Part shown: in pieces, positions 21,291-34,935 of the stretch
How the letters are laid out: every line of letters starts with the position of its first letter
How positions within the stretch are numbered: the stretch's first letter is position 1
NCBI RefSeq assembly: GCF_032452875.1
Contig: NC_083869.1
Span: forward strand, 79,478,501-79,542,500
From: Bos javanicus
Taxonomy: Eukaryota; Chordata; Mammalia; Artiodactyla; Bovidae
Length of the DNA: 64,000 nucleotides
Direction of reading: 5' to 3'
The notes under the pieces: model-generated
Databases searched by the model: none
Told to the model about the DNA's origin: nothing
The model's input: only the letters and a program-made list of their open reading frames with translations
Position numbers and translations under genes: made by a program

Positions 21291-24200
21291 TGCACACACA
21301 CTTTTTTTTTTTTTTTTTTTACTAGTTGTTTCACTCAGCATTGGTTAGGCAAAATTTAAAAGGGTTTAAAAGAAAACATTAAAAATTGAATATTAGTTTG
21401 GAATATTTTCTACACTTAATATTTTTAGAGAAAAATATTGGCTTTCAACATTACAACAAAGTGCCATTTCTTTAATTGTGAAATATTTCAACCACAGAGA
21501 AAAAGAAAGAGAATATAACAAACACTTGTATATCAACTACCCAAGTACCATAGTTGCTTCAGATTTTTTAAATTATTTTTAAAAAAATTCAGTCATTGCA
21601 GATACAGCTGAAGCTCTTTGTACATTTCTTCAATCCCATTCCTCATGATATATACACAAAGATAATAACCCCTGAACTGAATTTGATGTTTATCATTCCT
21701 ATGCACATTTGAAACTTTAAAAATCACATATGTATACATCTGCAAATAATATATTGTTGAGGGGTGGTCCTAAAATGGCAGAGGAATAGGATGGGGAGAC
21801 CACTTTCTCTCCCACAAATTCATCAAAAGAACACTTAAATGCTGAATAAATTCCACAAAACAACTTCTGAATGCTGGCAGAGGACATCAGGCACCCAGAA
21901 AAGCAGCCCATTGTCTTCAGAAGGAGGTAGGAAAAAATATAAAAGACAAAAAAAGAGACAAAAGAGGTAGGGATGGAGCTCCATCCCGGGAAGGGAGTCT
22001 TAAAAAGAGAGAAGTTTCCAAACACCAGGAAACACTCTCACTGCTGAGTCTGTGGTGAGCCTTGGAAGCACAGAGGCAACATAATAGGGAGGAAAAATAA
22101 ATAAATAATTGAAACCCACAGATTACTTGCCCAATGGTAACTCCCCCAGCGGAGAAGCAGCGCAGATGCCTGCATCTGCCACTAGCAAGCGGGGGGCTGG
22201 GCAGGGAGGCACGAGCTGCATTGCTTAGAGTAAGAATCTGGCCTGAATGCCCCAAGGGCAATCTGAGCGAACTAACTTGGGCTAGCAAACCAGACTGTGG
22301 GATAGCTACCACGCGAAAAGCCCTAAGACACTGCCAGGCCCACGCACAGAACAAAGGACTGAACAGAACTAGCCGGCTACAGACCACCCCCCTCCGGTGA
22401 CAGGCAGCCAGAGCCAAAAGGGGGCAATCGCACCCCTAGAGAGACATTATCTACCAAACTGCAAGCAGGCTTCTTTGCTATCTAAGACTTCTTGGGGTTC
22501 TGGACAGTCAACATCCACCTGAGAAGGTGCGCTGGTTGTACACCCAGATCACTTATCACTTATCAAACTTATCACTTGTAAACCCCTCATCACCTGAGCT
22601 GCTCAGACCTGGGAAGGGCACAAAATGCAGGCCCAATCGAGTCTGCACCTCTGAGGACTACCCGAGTGCCTGAACTTGAGTGGCTTAGACCTGGGAGGTG
22701 CATGCAGCCCAGGGCTGGCCTCAGATGGTTCCCAGCGGAGCAACCTAGAGCCAGAGCAGTCTGGGCAGGGAGGGCACACACGCCGTGAGCAGGGCAGGCC
22801 CAGTGAGGCTGAGACACTGCAAGCACACGCCAGTGTTATTTGTTTGCAGTGTCCCTCCCTCCCCACAGCACGACTGAACAAGTGAGCCTAAAAAGTGTCC
22901 ACCATGGCCCTCTTTGTGTCAGGGCAGAAATCAGACACTGAAGAGACCAGCAAACAGAAGAAGTTAAAACAGAGGGAACCGCCTTGGAAGTGACAGGTGC
23001 AATAGATTAAAACCCTGTTGTTAGTACCGACTACATTGGAAGGGGCCTATAGGTCTTGAGAAATATAGGCCAGACCAAGGAACTATCTGAAAATTAACTG
23101 ACCCCACAATACCCACAACAACACCAGAGAAAGTCCTAGATATATTTTTACTATTTTTACGATCATTCTTTTTTTTTTTAATTTTTAAGTCCTCTATTAC
23201 TCCTTTAATTTTCACTTTTATAACCTACTATTACTTTGCAAAAAGTAAAAAGACCCTATTTTTTAAAGCAAACTTCATATATGTATATATTTTTTATAAT
23301 TTTTGTGACTTTGTTTTTTTTTCTTGCTTCTTTTTTCTTCCTTTCTTCAATACTGTATTTTTGAAATTCCAAACTCTACTCTAGATTTTTAATCTTTGCT
23401 TTTTGGTATTTGTTATCAATTTTGTACCTTTAGAACCCAATCTTCAGTACCCATTTTTACTTGGGAGCGAGATTACTGGCTTGACTGCTCTCCCCCTGTT
23501 TGGACTCTCCTTTTTCTCCACCAGGTCGCCTCTGTCTCCTCCCTACCCCTTCTCTTCTCTACCCAACTCTGTGAATCTCTGAGTGTTCCAGATGGTGGAG
23601 AACACTTAGGGAACTGATTACTGGCTGGATCTGTCTCTCTCCTTTTGATTCCCCCCTTTTATAAACCTCCTGGCCACCTCTGTCTCCTTCCTCCCTCTTC
23701 TCTTTTCTGTCTAACTCCATGAACATCTCTGAGCAGTCCAGTTGTGGAGTGCACATAAGGAAATGATTACTGGCTAGCCCACTCTCTCCTCTATTGATTC
23801 CACCTCATCTCATTCGAGTCACCTCTAACTCCCTCCTCCCTCTTCTCTTCTCCATGTAACTCTGTGAACCTCTCTGGGTGTCCCTCACTGTGGAGAAACT
23901 TTTCATCTTTAACCTAGATGTTTTATCAATAGTGCTGTATAGAAGGAGAAGTCTTGAGACTACTGTAAAAATAAGACTGAAAACCAGAAGCAGGAGCCTT
24001 ACGTCCAAATCCTGAGAACACCAGAGAACTCCTGACTCCAGGGAATGTTAATTGACAGGAGCTCATCAAACGCCTCAATACCTACACTGAAACCAAGCAC
24101 CACCCAAGGGCCAACAAGTTCCAGAGCAAGACATACCACGCAAATTCTCCAGCAACATAGGAACACAGCCCTGAGCTCCAATATAGAGGCTGCCCAAAGT

Positions 24201-24431
24201 TACTCCAAAACCACTGACATCTTATAACTCATTACTGGACACTTCATTGCACTCCAGAGAGAAGAAATCCAGCTCCACCCACCAGAACACTGACACAAGC
24301 TTCCCTAACCAAGAAACCTTGACAAGCCACCTGTACAAACCCATCCACAGCGAGGAAACTCCACAATAAAGAGAACTCCACAAACTGCCAGAATACTGAA
24401 AGGCCACCCCAAACTCAGCAATATAAACAAG

Positions 24432-25354
24432 ATGAAGAGACAGAGGAATACCCAGCAGGTAAAGGAACAGGATAAATGCCCACCAAACCAAACAAAAGAG
24501 GAAGAGATAGGGAATCTACCTGATAAAGAATTCCAAATAATGATAGTGAAAATGATCCAAAATTTTGAAATCAAAATGGAATCACAGATAAATAGCCTGG
24601 AGACAGGATTGAGAAGATGCAAGAAAGGTTTAACAAGGACTTAGAAGAAATAAAAAAGAGTCAATATATAATGAATAATGCAATAAATGAGACCAAAAAC
24701 ACTCTGGAGGCAACAAATAGTAGAATAACAGAGGCAGAAGATAGGATTAGTGAGGTAGAAGATAGAATGGTAGAAATAAATGAATCAGAAAGGAAAAAAG
24801 AAAAACGAATTAAAAGAAATGAGGACAATCTCAGAGACCTCCAGGACAGTGTTAAACGCCCCAACATTCGAATCATAGGAGTCCCAGAAGAAGAAGACAA
24901 AAAGAAAGGCCATGAGAAAATACTTGAGATAATCATTGAAAACTTCCCTAAAATGGGGAAGGAAATAGCCACCCAAGTTCAAGAAACCCAGAGAGTCCCA
25001 AACAGGATAAACCCAAGGCGAAACACCCCAAGACACATACTAATCAAATTAACAAAGATCAAACACAAAGAACAAATATTAAAAGCAGCAAGGGAAAAAC
25101 AACAAATAACACACAAGGGGATTCCCATAAGGATAATAGTTGATCTTTCTATATAAACTCTTCAGGCCACGAGGGAATGGCAAGACATACTTAAAGTGAT
25201 GAAAGAAAATAAGCTACAGCCCAGATTACTGTACCCAGCAAGGATCTCATTCAAATATGAAGGAGAAATCAAAAGCTTTACAGACACGCAGAAGCTGAGA
25301 GAATTCAGCACCACCAAACCAGCTCTCCAACAAATGCTAAAGGATCTTCTCTAG
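24432..25354 (+). pseudogene. L1 ORF1p (RNA-binding chaperone) remnant
   Basis: L1 ORF1 encodes the coiled-coil RNA-binding protein that packages L1 RNA in cis. The frame opens at ATG 24432 (KRQRNTQQVKEQDK). A one-base deletion near 24608-24612 shifts reading into the frame of 24617-25156, which carries the heptad-like region and the IRIIGVPEEEDKKKGHE block. A TAA at 25154-25156 truncates it about 65 codons before the family stop at 25352-25354. Both breaks are inactivating. Confidence 0.88.
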
Positions 25355-25407
25355 ACAGGAAACACAAAGAGGGTGTATAAACTCAAACCCAAAACAATAA
25401 AGTAAAT

Positions 25408-28400
25408 GGCAACAGGATCATACTTATCAATAATTACCTTAAACGTAAATGGGTTGAATGCCCCAACCAAAGGACAAAGATTGGTCGAATGAATACAAAA
25501 ACAAGACCCCTATATATGTTGTCTACAAAAGACCCACCTCAAAACAGGGGACACATACAGACTGAAAGTGAAGGGCTGGAAAAAGATATTCCATGCAAAT
25601 AGAGACCAAAAGAAAGCAGGAGTAGCAATACCTATATCAGATAAAATAGACTTTAAAACAAAGACTGTGAAAAGAGACAAAGACGGTCACTCCACAATGA
25701 TCAAAGGATCAATCCAAGAAGAAGATATAACAATTATAAATATATATGCACCCAACATAGGAGCACCGCAATATGTAAGACAAATGCTAACAAGTATGAA
25801 AGGGGAAATTAACAATAACACAATAATAGTGGGAGACTTTAATACCCCACTCACACCTGTGGATAGATCAACTAAACAGAAAATTAACAAGGAAACACAA
25901 ACTTTAAATGATACAATAGACCAGCTAGACCTAATTGATATCAATAGGACATTTCACCCCAAAACAATGAATTTTACCTTTTTCTCAAGTGCACACGGAA
26001 CCTTTTCCAGGATAGATCACGTCCTGGGCCATAAATCTAGCCTTGGTAAATTCAAAAAAAGTTGAAATCCTTCCAAGCATCTTTTCTGACCACAATGCAG
26101 TAAGATTAGATCTCAATTACAGGAGAAAAACTATTAAAAATTCCAACATGTGGAGGCTGAACAACACGCTCCTGAACCAACAAATCACAGAAGAAATCAA
26201 AAAAGAAATCAAAATATGCATAGAAACGAATGAAAATGAAAACACAACAACCCAAAACCTGTGGGACACTGTAAAAGCAGTCCTAAGGGGAAAGTACATA
26301 GCAATACAGGCATACCTCAAGAAACAAGAAAAAAGTCAAATAAATAACCTAACTCTACACCTAAAGCAACTAGAAAAAGAAGAAATGAAGAACCCCAGGG
26401 TTAGTAGAAGGAAAGAAATCTTAAAAATTAGGGCAGAAATAAATGCAAAAGAAACAAAAGAGACCACAGCAAAAGCTGGTTCTTTGAAAGGATACATAAA
26501 ACTGACAAACCATTAGCCAGACTCATCAAGAAACAAAGGGAGAAAAATCAAATCAATAAAATTAGAAATGAAAATGGAGAGATCACAACAGACAACACAG
26601 AAATACAAAGGATCATGAGACTACTATCAGCAATTACATGCCAATAAAATGGACAACATGGAAGAAATGGACAAATTCTTAGAAAAGTACAACTTTCCAA
26701 AACTGAACCAGGAAGAAATAGAAAAACTTAACAGACCCATCACAAGCATGGAAATTGAAACTATAATCAGAAATCATCCAGCAAACAAAAGCCCAGGTCC
26801 AGACGGCTTCACAGCTGAATTCTACCAAAAATTTAGAGAAGAGCTAACATCTATCCTACTCAAACTCTTCCAGAAAATTGCAGAGGAAGGCAAACTCATT
26901 CTATGAGGCCACCATCCCCCTAATACCAAAACCTGACAAAGATGCCACAAAAAAAAGAAAACTACAGGCCAATATCACTGATGAACATAGATGCAAAAAT
27001 CCTTAACAAAACTCTAGCAATCAGAATCCAACAACACATTAAAAAGATCATACACCATGACCAAGTGGGCTTTATCCCAGGGATGCAAGGATTCTTCAAT
27101 ATCTGTAAATCAATCAATGTAATACACTACATTAGCAAATTGAAAAATAAAAGCCATATGATTATCTCAATAGATGCAGAGAAAGCCTTTCACAAAATTC
27201 AACACCCATTTATGATAAAAACTCTCCAGAAAGCAGGAATAGAAGGAACATATCTCAACATAATAAAAGCTATATATGACAAACCCACAGCAAACATTAT
27301 CCTAAATGGTGAAAAATTGAAAGCATTTCCCCTAAAGTCAGGAACAAGACAAGGGTGCCCACTTTCACCACCACTATTCAACATAGTTTTGGAAGTTTTG
27401 GCCACAGCAATCAGAGCAGAAAAAGAAATAAAAGGAATCCAAATTGGAAAAGAAGAAGTAAAACTCTCACTGTTTGCAGATGACATGATCCTCTACATGG
27501 AAAACCCTAAAGACTCCACCAGAAAATTACTAAAGCTAATCAATGAATATAGTAAAGTTGCAGGATATAAAATCAACACACAGAAATCCCTTGCATTCCT
27601 ATACACTAATAATGAGAAAACAGAAAGAGAAATTAAGGAAACAATTCCATTCACCATTGCAACGAAAAGAATAAAATACTTAGGAATATATCTACCTAAA
27701 GAAACCAAAGACCTATATATAGAAAACTATAAAACACTGGTGAAAGAAATCAAATAGGACACTAATAGATGGAGAAATATACCATGTTCATGGATTGGAA
27801 GAATCAATATAGTGAAAATGAGTATACTACCCAAAGCAATCTATAGATTCAATGCAATCCCTATCAAGCTACCAACAGTATTTTTCACAGAGCTAGAACA
27901 AATAATTTCACAATTTGTATGGAAATACAAAAAACCTTGAATAGCCAAAGCAGCCTTGAGAAAGAAGAATGGAACTGGAGGAATCAACCTGCCTGACTTC
28001 AGGCTCTACTACAAACCACAGTCATCAAGACAGTATGGTACTGGCAGAAAGACAGAAATATAGATCAATGGAACAAAATAGAAAGCCCAGAGATAAATCC
28101 ACACACCTATGGACACCTTATCTTTGACAAAGGAGGCAAGAATACACAGTGGATTAAAGACAATCTCTTTAACAAGTGGTGCTGGGAAATCTGGTCAACC
28201 AGTTGTAAAAGAATGAAACCAGAACACTTTCTAACACCATACACAAAAATAAACTCAAAATGGATTAAAGATCTAAACGTAAGACCAGAAACTATAAAAC
28301 TCCTAGAGGACAACATAGGCAAAACACTCTCCAACATAAATCACGGCAGGATCCTCTATGACCCACCTCCCAGAATATTGGAAATAAAAGGAAAAATAAA

Positions 28401-29198
28401 CAAATGGGACCTAATTAAACTTAAAAGCTTCTGCACAACAAAGGAAATTCTAAGCAAGGTGAAAAGACAGCCTTCAGAATGGGAGAAAATAATAGCAAAT
28501 GAAGCAACTGACAAACAACTAATTTCAAAAATATACAAGCAACTCCTGCAGCTCAATTCCAGAAAAATAAACGACCCAATCAAAAAATGGGCCAAAGAAC
28601 TAAACAGACATTTCTCCAAAGAAGATATACAGATGGCTAACAAACACATGAAAAGATGCTCAACATCACTCATTATCAGAGAAATGCAAATCAAAACCAC
28701 TATGAGGTACCATTTCACACCAGTCAGAATGGCTGTGATCCAAAAGTCTACAAGCAATAAATGCTGGAGAGGGTGTGGAGAAAAGGGAACCCTCTGACAC
28801 TGTTGGTGGGAATGCAAATTAGTACAGCCACTATGGAGAACAGTGTGGAGATTCCTTAAAAAACTGGAAATAGAACTGCCTTATGACCCAGCAGCAATCC
28901 CACTGCTGGGCATACACACTGAGAAAACCAGAATTGAAAAGACACGTGTTCCCCAATGTTCATCGCAGCACTGTTTATAATAGCCAGGACATGGAAGCAA
29001 CCTAGATGTCCATCAGCAGATGAATGGATAAGAAAGCAGTGGTACATATACACAATGGAGTATTACTCAGCCATTAAAAAGAATACATTTGAATCAGTTC
29101 TAATGAGGTGGATGAAACTGGAGCCTATCATACAGAGTGAAGTAAGCCAGAAAGAAAAACACCAATACAGTATACTAATGCATGTATATGGAATTTAG
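25408..29198 (+). pseudogene. L1 ORF2p (endonuclease/reverse transcriptase) remnant
   Basis: L1 ORF2 encodes the APE endonuclease and reverse transcriptase used for target-primed reverse transcription. ATG 25408 is followed by an early TGA at 25492-25494. Open pieces lie at 25568-26065 (IIVGDFNTPL endonuclease box), 26043-26516, 26649-26906, 26942-27757 (reverse transcriptase, FADD at 27473-27484) and 28213-28797. The family stop after VYGI is at 29196-29198. I infer small deletions near 26472, 26622 and 26890, and a homopolymer shift near 26945. At least six lesions make it a clear pseudogene. Confidence 0.9.
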
Positions 29199-29564
29199 AA
29201 AGATGGTAATGATAACCCTGTAAGCGAGACAGCAAAAGAGACACAGATATATAGAACAGTCTTTTGGACTCTGTGGGAGAGGGAGAGGGTGGGATGACTT
29301 GGGAGAATGGCATTGAAACATGTAAAATATCATATATGAAATGAATCACCAGTTCAATGCATGATACTGGATGCTTGGGGCTGGTGCACTGGGATGACCC
29401 AGAGGGATGGTACGGGGAGGGAGGAGGAAGGGGGGTTCAGGATGGGGAACACATGTATACCTGTGGCAGATTCATGTTGATGTATGGCAAAACCAATACC
29501 ATATTGTAAAGTAATTAACCCCAATTAAAATAAATAAATTTATTAATAATAATAATATATTGTT

Positions 29565-31614
29565 TTACATGTTTTACTGTTTTATAATCATATCCATCTG
29601 TAATCTGTTTTTGAGGCTTATCCACTTTAAACATATACTGGGGCCATTAATTTTAGACAATATATTTTGCTGCATGTAAAATGTAGAAATACGATAATTA
29701 TTTTAAGCCATTCTTCTACTGATAAAAGAGTTAGACTGTTTCTACAGAGGTTTTTTTTTTATTTTTATATACATCACACTGTCATACTCTCTGGGGTATC
29801 TGTTGAAACTGTGCCTCATGGTATTGTCACTATAAGAAGCTGCGCTATCACAAGTCAACCTTTCTTTTGTTGAGTTCCCTCTTGTGACTTATAATTAGAC
29901 AGAGAGACTCACATGCCAACTGTAAAGGTCAGATGCTTGAAAAGTAAATTTGAAGGAACCTGCTCTATACAGAGGATGAATACTTATTTTCTTTACCCAG
30001 AACATCAAAATACCTTGCTGTGGACTCTAATGCTTTTCTCCCAAATGTTTGAATTTTGCATTTAGCTCCATAAATAATTTTTTGAGCAGAGTTTAATAAT
30101 TGTTTTCCAAACTGGTAATATGATCTTACCATTTGAAGAGCAGATTGACACAGTCCAGGTTCATTTTTATTTTTCAGAGCTTAGAAAATGTGACAACTTT
30201 CAAATGTTGAATCAACATTAGATTTCAGAGCATAAATCCAACATAGCATAATTGGTATGGAGCTCATTCCTCAAGCCACTGTTAATTTTTCCCAAAGTGT
30301 CCAAATATATACTTATAAATATAGAATATCTCCTAACTAAACTTTAGTTTTAATTGTCTCTGAAAAAGAATGCCTTTTCTGATTGTTCTCTCAGTGATAC
30401 TGTTTCAACTGCACCAGAGATCAACTGCCAGTTTTCAGAGTTCTCGAATATGCTCTGTAATTAATATTAGTCTCATGGCTGCCAAGTTTTCATTCAACCT
30501 GGATAATGTACAGGTCAACCTAAGTCTTTCTATGACAATAACCCCAAAGTTGAAATTACTTACAGTACCGTTTATTTCTCTTTGTAGTCTTTGTTAGTCA
30601 CAGTCATCTTCAGCTTTGTTCCATCAATCTGGGACCCAGATGAAGGACTCATCCACTCTTCGGACATGCTCTTTATGTACCAAAAGGAAAAGAGAGATGA
30701 CGGAAACAAGTGATGACTCCTAAAGTTTCTGCTTAGCAGTGGCCTATATCACTTCCTTTCACATTTCATTGAACAAATCAAGGCATAAGGCCAAGCCTCC
30801 CATTCAACAAGGTGAGGAAGTAAAGACTTCCTATTGGGAGAGACAAAAATATTTGGGAACAGTAACACAACCTACCACAGAGGTTTTCAGACTCAAGTAG
30901 GTATCCTTTTGACTGACTTTTTGGCCATTTATAAAATCAAACTTTTTAAGGTTTTGCTAATATACAACTTGCTGATATCTAGGATGGGATTTAGTCTAAT
31001 TTAATATTTTCTATGAATCTACAAAAAAAAAAAAAACAAACAAGAAAATCACTTGAAAAATCAGTAAACACCTGGAGGCTCCAGGTATATAATCATGACC
31101 TAAGTCTAAATAATTTATAAACCAAACTAACTAAAATCTTTACCATTTCACTCTAAATGAAGAAAAATAACTAATTACCACCCCAACTCCCATCCCAGCC
31201 ATCAGAGGACTCTCAAAAAGATTTCCATATAGTTAGTATTTTAAATGAGACCATTCAAACAATCTCTTCAAATCTGATTAAAATTTCTCTTGCCATTTTT
31301 GTGTGATACTGCAAAGAACAGATATTCATTTTAATTTACATAGATGGCAAATGATAGATTTTTAGGTTTAATTGTATGTGACATGTACATTCAGGCCGGT
31401 TTAGTTTTGTTTTGCTTTTTGGTCTAGCAATTCTTCATTTAGTACTATTTCTTTTCTAAAAGTTATTTGTAAATAGGTGGTACCCCAGGCACTGAGCCTA
31501 GCTTTGCTTAAGCTGTCTTTGTAGTAGTCTATTTTAAGATACTTTGCAAATTATTGCTTTGTTTTCCAAAAATGAAGAAAATTATCTTATTTTGGGATGT
31601 TAGCATCTTCTTTT
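29565..31614. other. Unclassified intergenic sequence
   Basis: No supported gene. Around 30600-30890 there is an interspersed-repeat-like stretch (aagtttctgcttagcagtggcctatatcacttcc ... aacctaccacag) that I cannot name. An A-run lies at 31021-31037. The 75-codon frame at 30370-30597 has no recognisable motif. Confidence 0.4.
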
Positions 31615-32118
31615 GCAATAAAGAGCTCATGATCTGCCCTACAGTCAGCTCCACATTTTGTTTTTGCTGACTATGTACAACTTCTCCAACTTCAGCTGCA
31701 AAGAAAGAGTTGGGCCATAAAGAAAGCTGAACACTGAAGAACTGATGCCTTCAAACTGTGGTGCTGCAGAAGACTCTTGAGAGTCCCTGGGACTGCAAGG
31801 AAATCAAACCAATCAATCCTAAAGGAAATCAACCCTGAATATTCATTAGAAGGACTGATGCTCAAGCTGAAACTCCAATACTTTGGCTACATGATGAAAA
31901 AAGCTGAATCACTGGAAAAGACCCTGATGCTGTGAAAGACTGATGGCAAAAGGAGAAGGGGGCAGCAGAGGATGAGATGGTTAGATAGTACCACTGACTC
32001 AGTGGACATGAATCTGAGCAAACTCAGGGATATAGTGAAGGACAGAGGAGCCCAACATGCTGCAGTCCATGGGATTGCAAAAAGTCAGACATGACTTAGT
32101 GACTGAATAACAATAACA
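31615..32118 (+). mobile_element. 5'-inverted BovB LINE (old)
   Basis: 31615-31705 is BovB endonuclease-end sequence in reverse orientation (gagctcatgatctg ... ttgtttttgctgact). 31706-32118 is the BovB 3' end in forward orientation (agagttgggccataaag ... gactgaataacaataacaa). The abrupt strand switch indicates twin priming. The AAC-type tail puts it in the older class. Confidence 0.8.
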
Positions 32119-32284
32119 AAAGCTTCTTCTTAAATGGTATTTTATGATTACATGGTTTAAAACAATTGCCTATTTGTCTTTACAGTAATAGATGTGACAA
32201 CTAATCACACTGTACAATAAAATTTATTCACTCATGGGAAAATAATAATAATTATAGCTAAAACAGAATTCAACTATCATTGTT

Positions 32285-32345
32285 CACTAGCCATACATGT
32301 ATTGATTCATTTAACACTCACAACAACCCTATAAGATACCAATGC
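32285..32345 (-). repeat. MIR-like fragment
   Basis: The word attgattcatttaacactcacaacaaccctataagatacca is a reverse-complement MIR core remnant. Confidence 0.5.
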
Positions 32346-33663
32346 AATCTGTATAATGGAAATGAAAGATTTATAATACTTTAATAAAGATCTAAGTTCA
32401 GCTTTGGAAAAATAAGTTATGTTTGGCAAGGTTTATCAGTGAGGCTAGGAAGTTGGCCAGTTGAAGCAGGAAACCAAGAGAAGAAAGGGAAGTAGCAGCA
32501 GAAGCTTGTTTAGAGGCTTCCTGAGCCTTACTCTATTCTCTAAATAGAAGAATTTCAAACAAACCAACAAATCAAAAAAACTTAGGCAACTCTTTTAAGG
32601 TGTTAGTCAAAGGAAAACTATTTTCTATCTAGCTCTAGGTCAACAAATAATACCTTTTAGTTTTTGTGAAGGGCAAGATGTGGAACTTATATATATATTA
32701 TCATCTTGAAACATTAGCTTTTTCTAATCTTCAAAAGAGTACAGAAGCTCAGGAACTGTTCTAGTTAGAACAAACACAAAGTGCAAAAATTCCAATTTTT
32801 CCTTTCTGTGGTTGACTATCTTCTCAATGGCTATGAGACCACACTCCATGGTAGGATAACTGCACCTATCTAGTAGCAAACAGGACATCTATGACTAGTC
32901 TGACAACCCGGACACATGCTAAACTAGTCATTTTGTTTGTAGATATTTTGGTAGGCTATTGTATGTGTATAAAATGCTTGCACAGGGATAACTATATATG
33001 TTATATGACTTAATAGTTGAATAATTAACCTAATGGAAATGGTAATTAACTCATAGTTCCAAAAAATCATTAAAGATTTTAAAAATTATATAAGATGAAG
33101 AAAATAATCAAAAGTATTAATGAGTCACACTTTAATTCAATTTGTAGTAGTTTTAATTTGCTGTCTAACTTTGTATTGGTCTTTTCAAACAAGGGGTTAA
33201 ATTTCAGTGGACTTGAAGTTGTTCTAAGTATTAGGAGTAACATCTGTCCACTCTCACCAGCTCATCCTTGAAAGTAGAAACTCCAGAAAATAATCTCTTA
33301 CTTTGTTTACTTTCTACATGTGTTAAATATACTATAAAATATATAAACCTTTAAACACTGGAAAGAATTTTCATAGGAAAAATAGAGAAACTAAGAAAAA
33401 CCAGGAGGAAAATAATAACTCAATTTGTCATTAGCTTGGATGTCATTCTGAGAAGGGAGGCAGTCAAAATTGGTAACTAGTTATATCTAAGAGATAGGAC
33501 AGTATTAAAGATTATGACATTGATAAGTCAGACTGGCAATGGCACACTACTCCAGTACTCTTGCCTGGAAATGTTAGGGAGATGTAGTATTTGCTACTTT
33601 TCCTCCAAACCTAATTTCCCTTTTCCTAAATATATTTACTTTGACTCATCAAATTTAGTGACA
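32346..33663. other. Unclassified intergenic sequence
   Basis: AT-rich with no supported gene. A BovA fragment of about 45 bp (ggcaatggcacactactccagtactcttgcctgg) lies near 33534-33570. Confidence 0.45.
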
Positions 33664-33672
33664 GGTAACACT

Positions 33673-33946
33673 GCTGCTGCTGCTAAGTCGCTTCAGTCTC
33701 GTCGGACTCTGTGTGACCCCATAGACGGCAGCCCACCAGGCTCCCCCGTCCCTGGGATTCTCCAGGCAAGAACACTGGAGTGGGTTGCCCTTTCCTTCTT
33801 CAATGCATGAAAGTGAAAAGTGAAAGTGAAGTCGCTCAGTCCTGTCCGACTCTTAGCAGCCCCATGGACTGCAGCCTACCAGGCTCCTCCATCCATGGGA
33901 TTTTCCAAGCAAGAGTACTGAAGTGGGGTGCCATTGCCTTCTCAGT
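33673..33946 (-). mobile_element. BovA2 SINE
   Basis: The dimeric SINE in reverse orientation starts with (CTG)n from the complement of its (AGC)n tail. Flanks aggtaacact (33663-33672) and agataacact (33947-33956) are its target-site duplication, 9 of 10 matching. Confidence 0.93.
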
Positions 33947-34261
33947 AGATAACACTAAGTAGTAATAAAAAACCATCTAAATGATTTGTAATTGTCTTAA
34001 CTTGGGGAAAAAAAAGTATACATGTAATAATAGCTTGCTCCATATTCTTCTGGTTAAAGAGAGAAAAAACTTAAACACGACAAGACTGTGACATGCCAGA
34101 GGTCACATACTGGTAGGTTCAGCCACATTTCTTAATTACTAATCTAGTGCAATATTTTAAGATTCATCACATTACTAAATCTGATCATCAGTTAATGATG
34201 CATGCCCCTGATATATAACACCCTTCCCATTGCATAAAAACTATCCCATTAAACTTTGTGG

Positions 34262-34477
34262 TGGTGGTTTAGTCACTAAGTCACCTCCCACTCTTATGAC
34301 CCCATGGACTATATAACATGCCAGGCTCTTCTGTCCATGAGATTTTCCAGGCAAGAATACTGGAGTGGGTTGCCATTTCCTGCTTTAGAGAATCTTCTGG
34401 ACCCAGGGATCGAACCCGATCCCGGTCATCCTGCATTGCAGGCAGATTGTTTACAGACTGAGCCATCAGGGAAGCCA
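34262..34477 (-). mobile_element. Bov-tA SINE
   Basis: Reverse-complement monomer with the tRNA-like head at the right (gactgagccatcagggaagcc). Target-site duplication is attaaactttgtg (34249-34261) and attaacttttgtg (34478-34490). Confidence 0.9.
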
Positions 34478-34578
34478 TATTAACTTTTGTGAATCTATGC
34501 ATTTAAAACTAATTGTTTCAGGATATCGCCTAAAGAATTTATGGGCGGGGGGAGCCGAAAGTGGACTGTATATAGGCT

Positions 34579-34847
34579 GCTGCTGCTAAGTCGCTTCAGT
34601 CGTGCCCGACTCTGTGCGACCCCATAGACGGCAGCCCATCAGGCTTCCCCGTCCCTGGGATTCTCCAGGCAAGAACACTGGAGTGGGTTGCCATTTCCTT
34701 CTCCAATGCATGCAAGTGAAAAGTGAAAGTGAAGTCGCTCAGTCGTGTCCGACCCTCAGCGACCCCTTGGACTGCAGCCTTCCAGGCTCCTCCGTCCATG
34801 GGATTTTCCAGGCAAGAGTACTTGAGTGGGGTGCCATTGCCTTCTCC
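34579..34847 (-). mobile_element. BovA2 SINE
   Basis: A full dimer in reverse orientation, flanked by exact gtatataggct copies at 34568-34578 and 34848-34858. Confidence 0.93.
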
Positions 34848-34858
34848 GTATATAGGCT

Positions 34859-34935
34859 GCTGCTGCTGCTGCTAAGTCGCTTCAGTCGTGTCAGACTTTG
34901 TGCGACCCCAAAGACAGGCTCCCCCGTCCCTGGGA
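34859..34935 (-). mobile_element. BovA2 SINE, 3' end only
   Basis: The tail-side end of a second BovA2, (CTG)n followed by ctaagtcgcttcagtcgtg, is cut off after about 77 bases. It is flanked by gtatataggct at 34848-34858 and again at 34936-34946. Confidence 0.9.

Larger units (their letters stand above)
21759..29550 (+). mobile_element. L1-BT LINE, near full length
   Basis: A 7.8 kb L1 on the + strand is bounded by an exact 14 bp target-site duplication, aataatatattgtt, at 21745-21758 and 29551-29564. Order: 5'UTR of about 2.7 kb (21759-24431), ORF1, ORF2, 3'UTR with a G-rich stretch near 29395-29440, then an AT-rich tail. Both ORFs are disrupted by indels and stops, so it cannot move autonomously. 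The 5'UTR shows internal pyrimidine-rich repeats around 23460-23900. Confidence 0.95.

Noticed and set aside
22134..22885. GC-rich ORFs on both strands near 22.1-22.9 kb
   Set aside because: They lie in the L1-BT 5'UTR, which is GC-rich and non-coding.
30370..30597. 75-codon ORF in intergenic sequence
   Set aside because: No recognisable motif, no splice context and AT-rich background; expected by chance.
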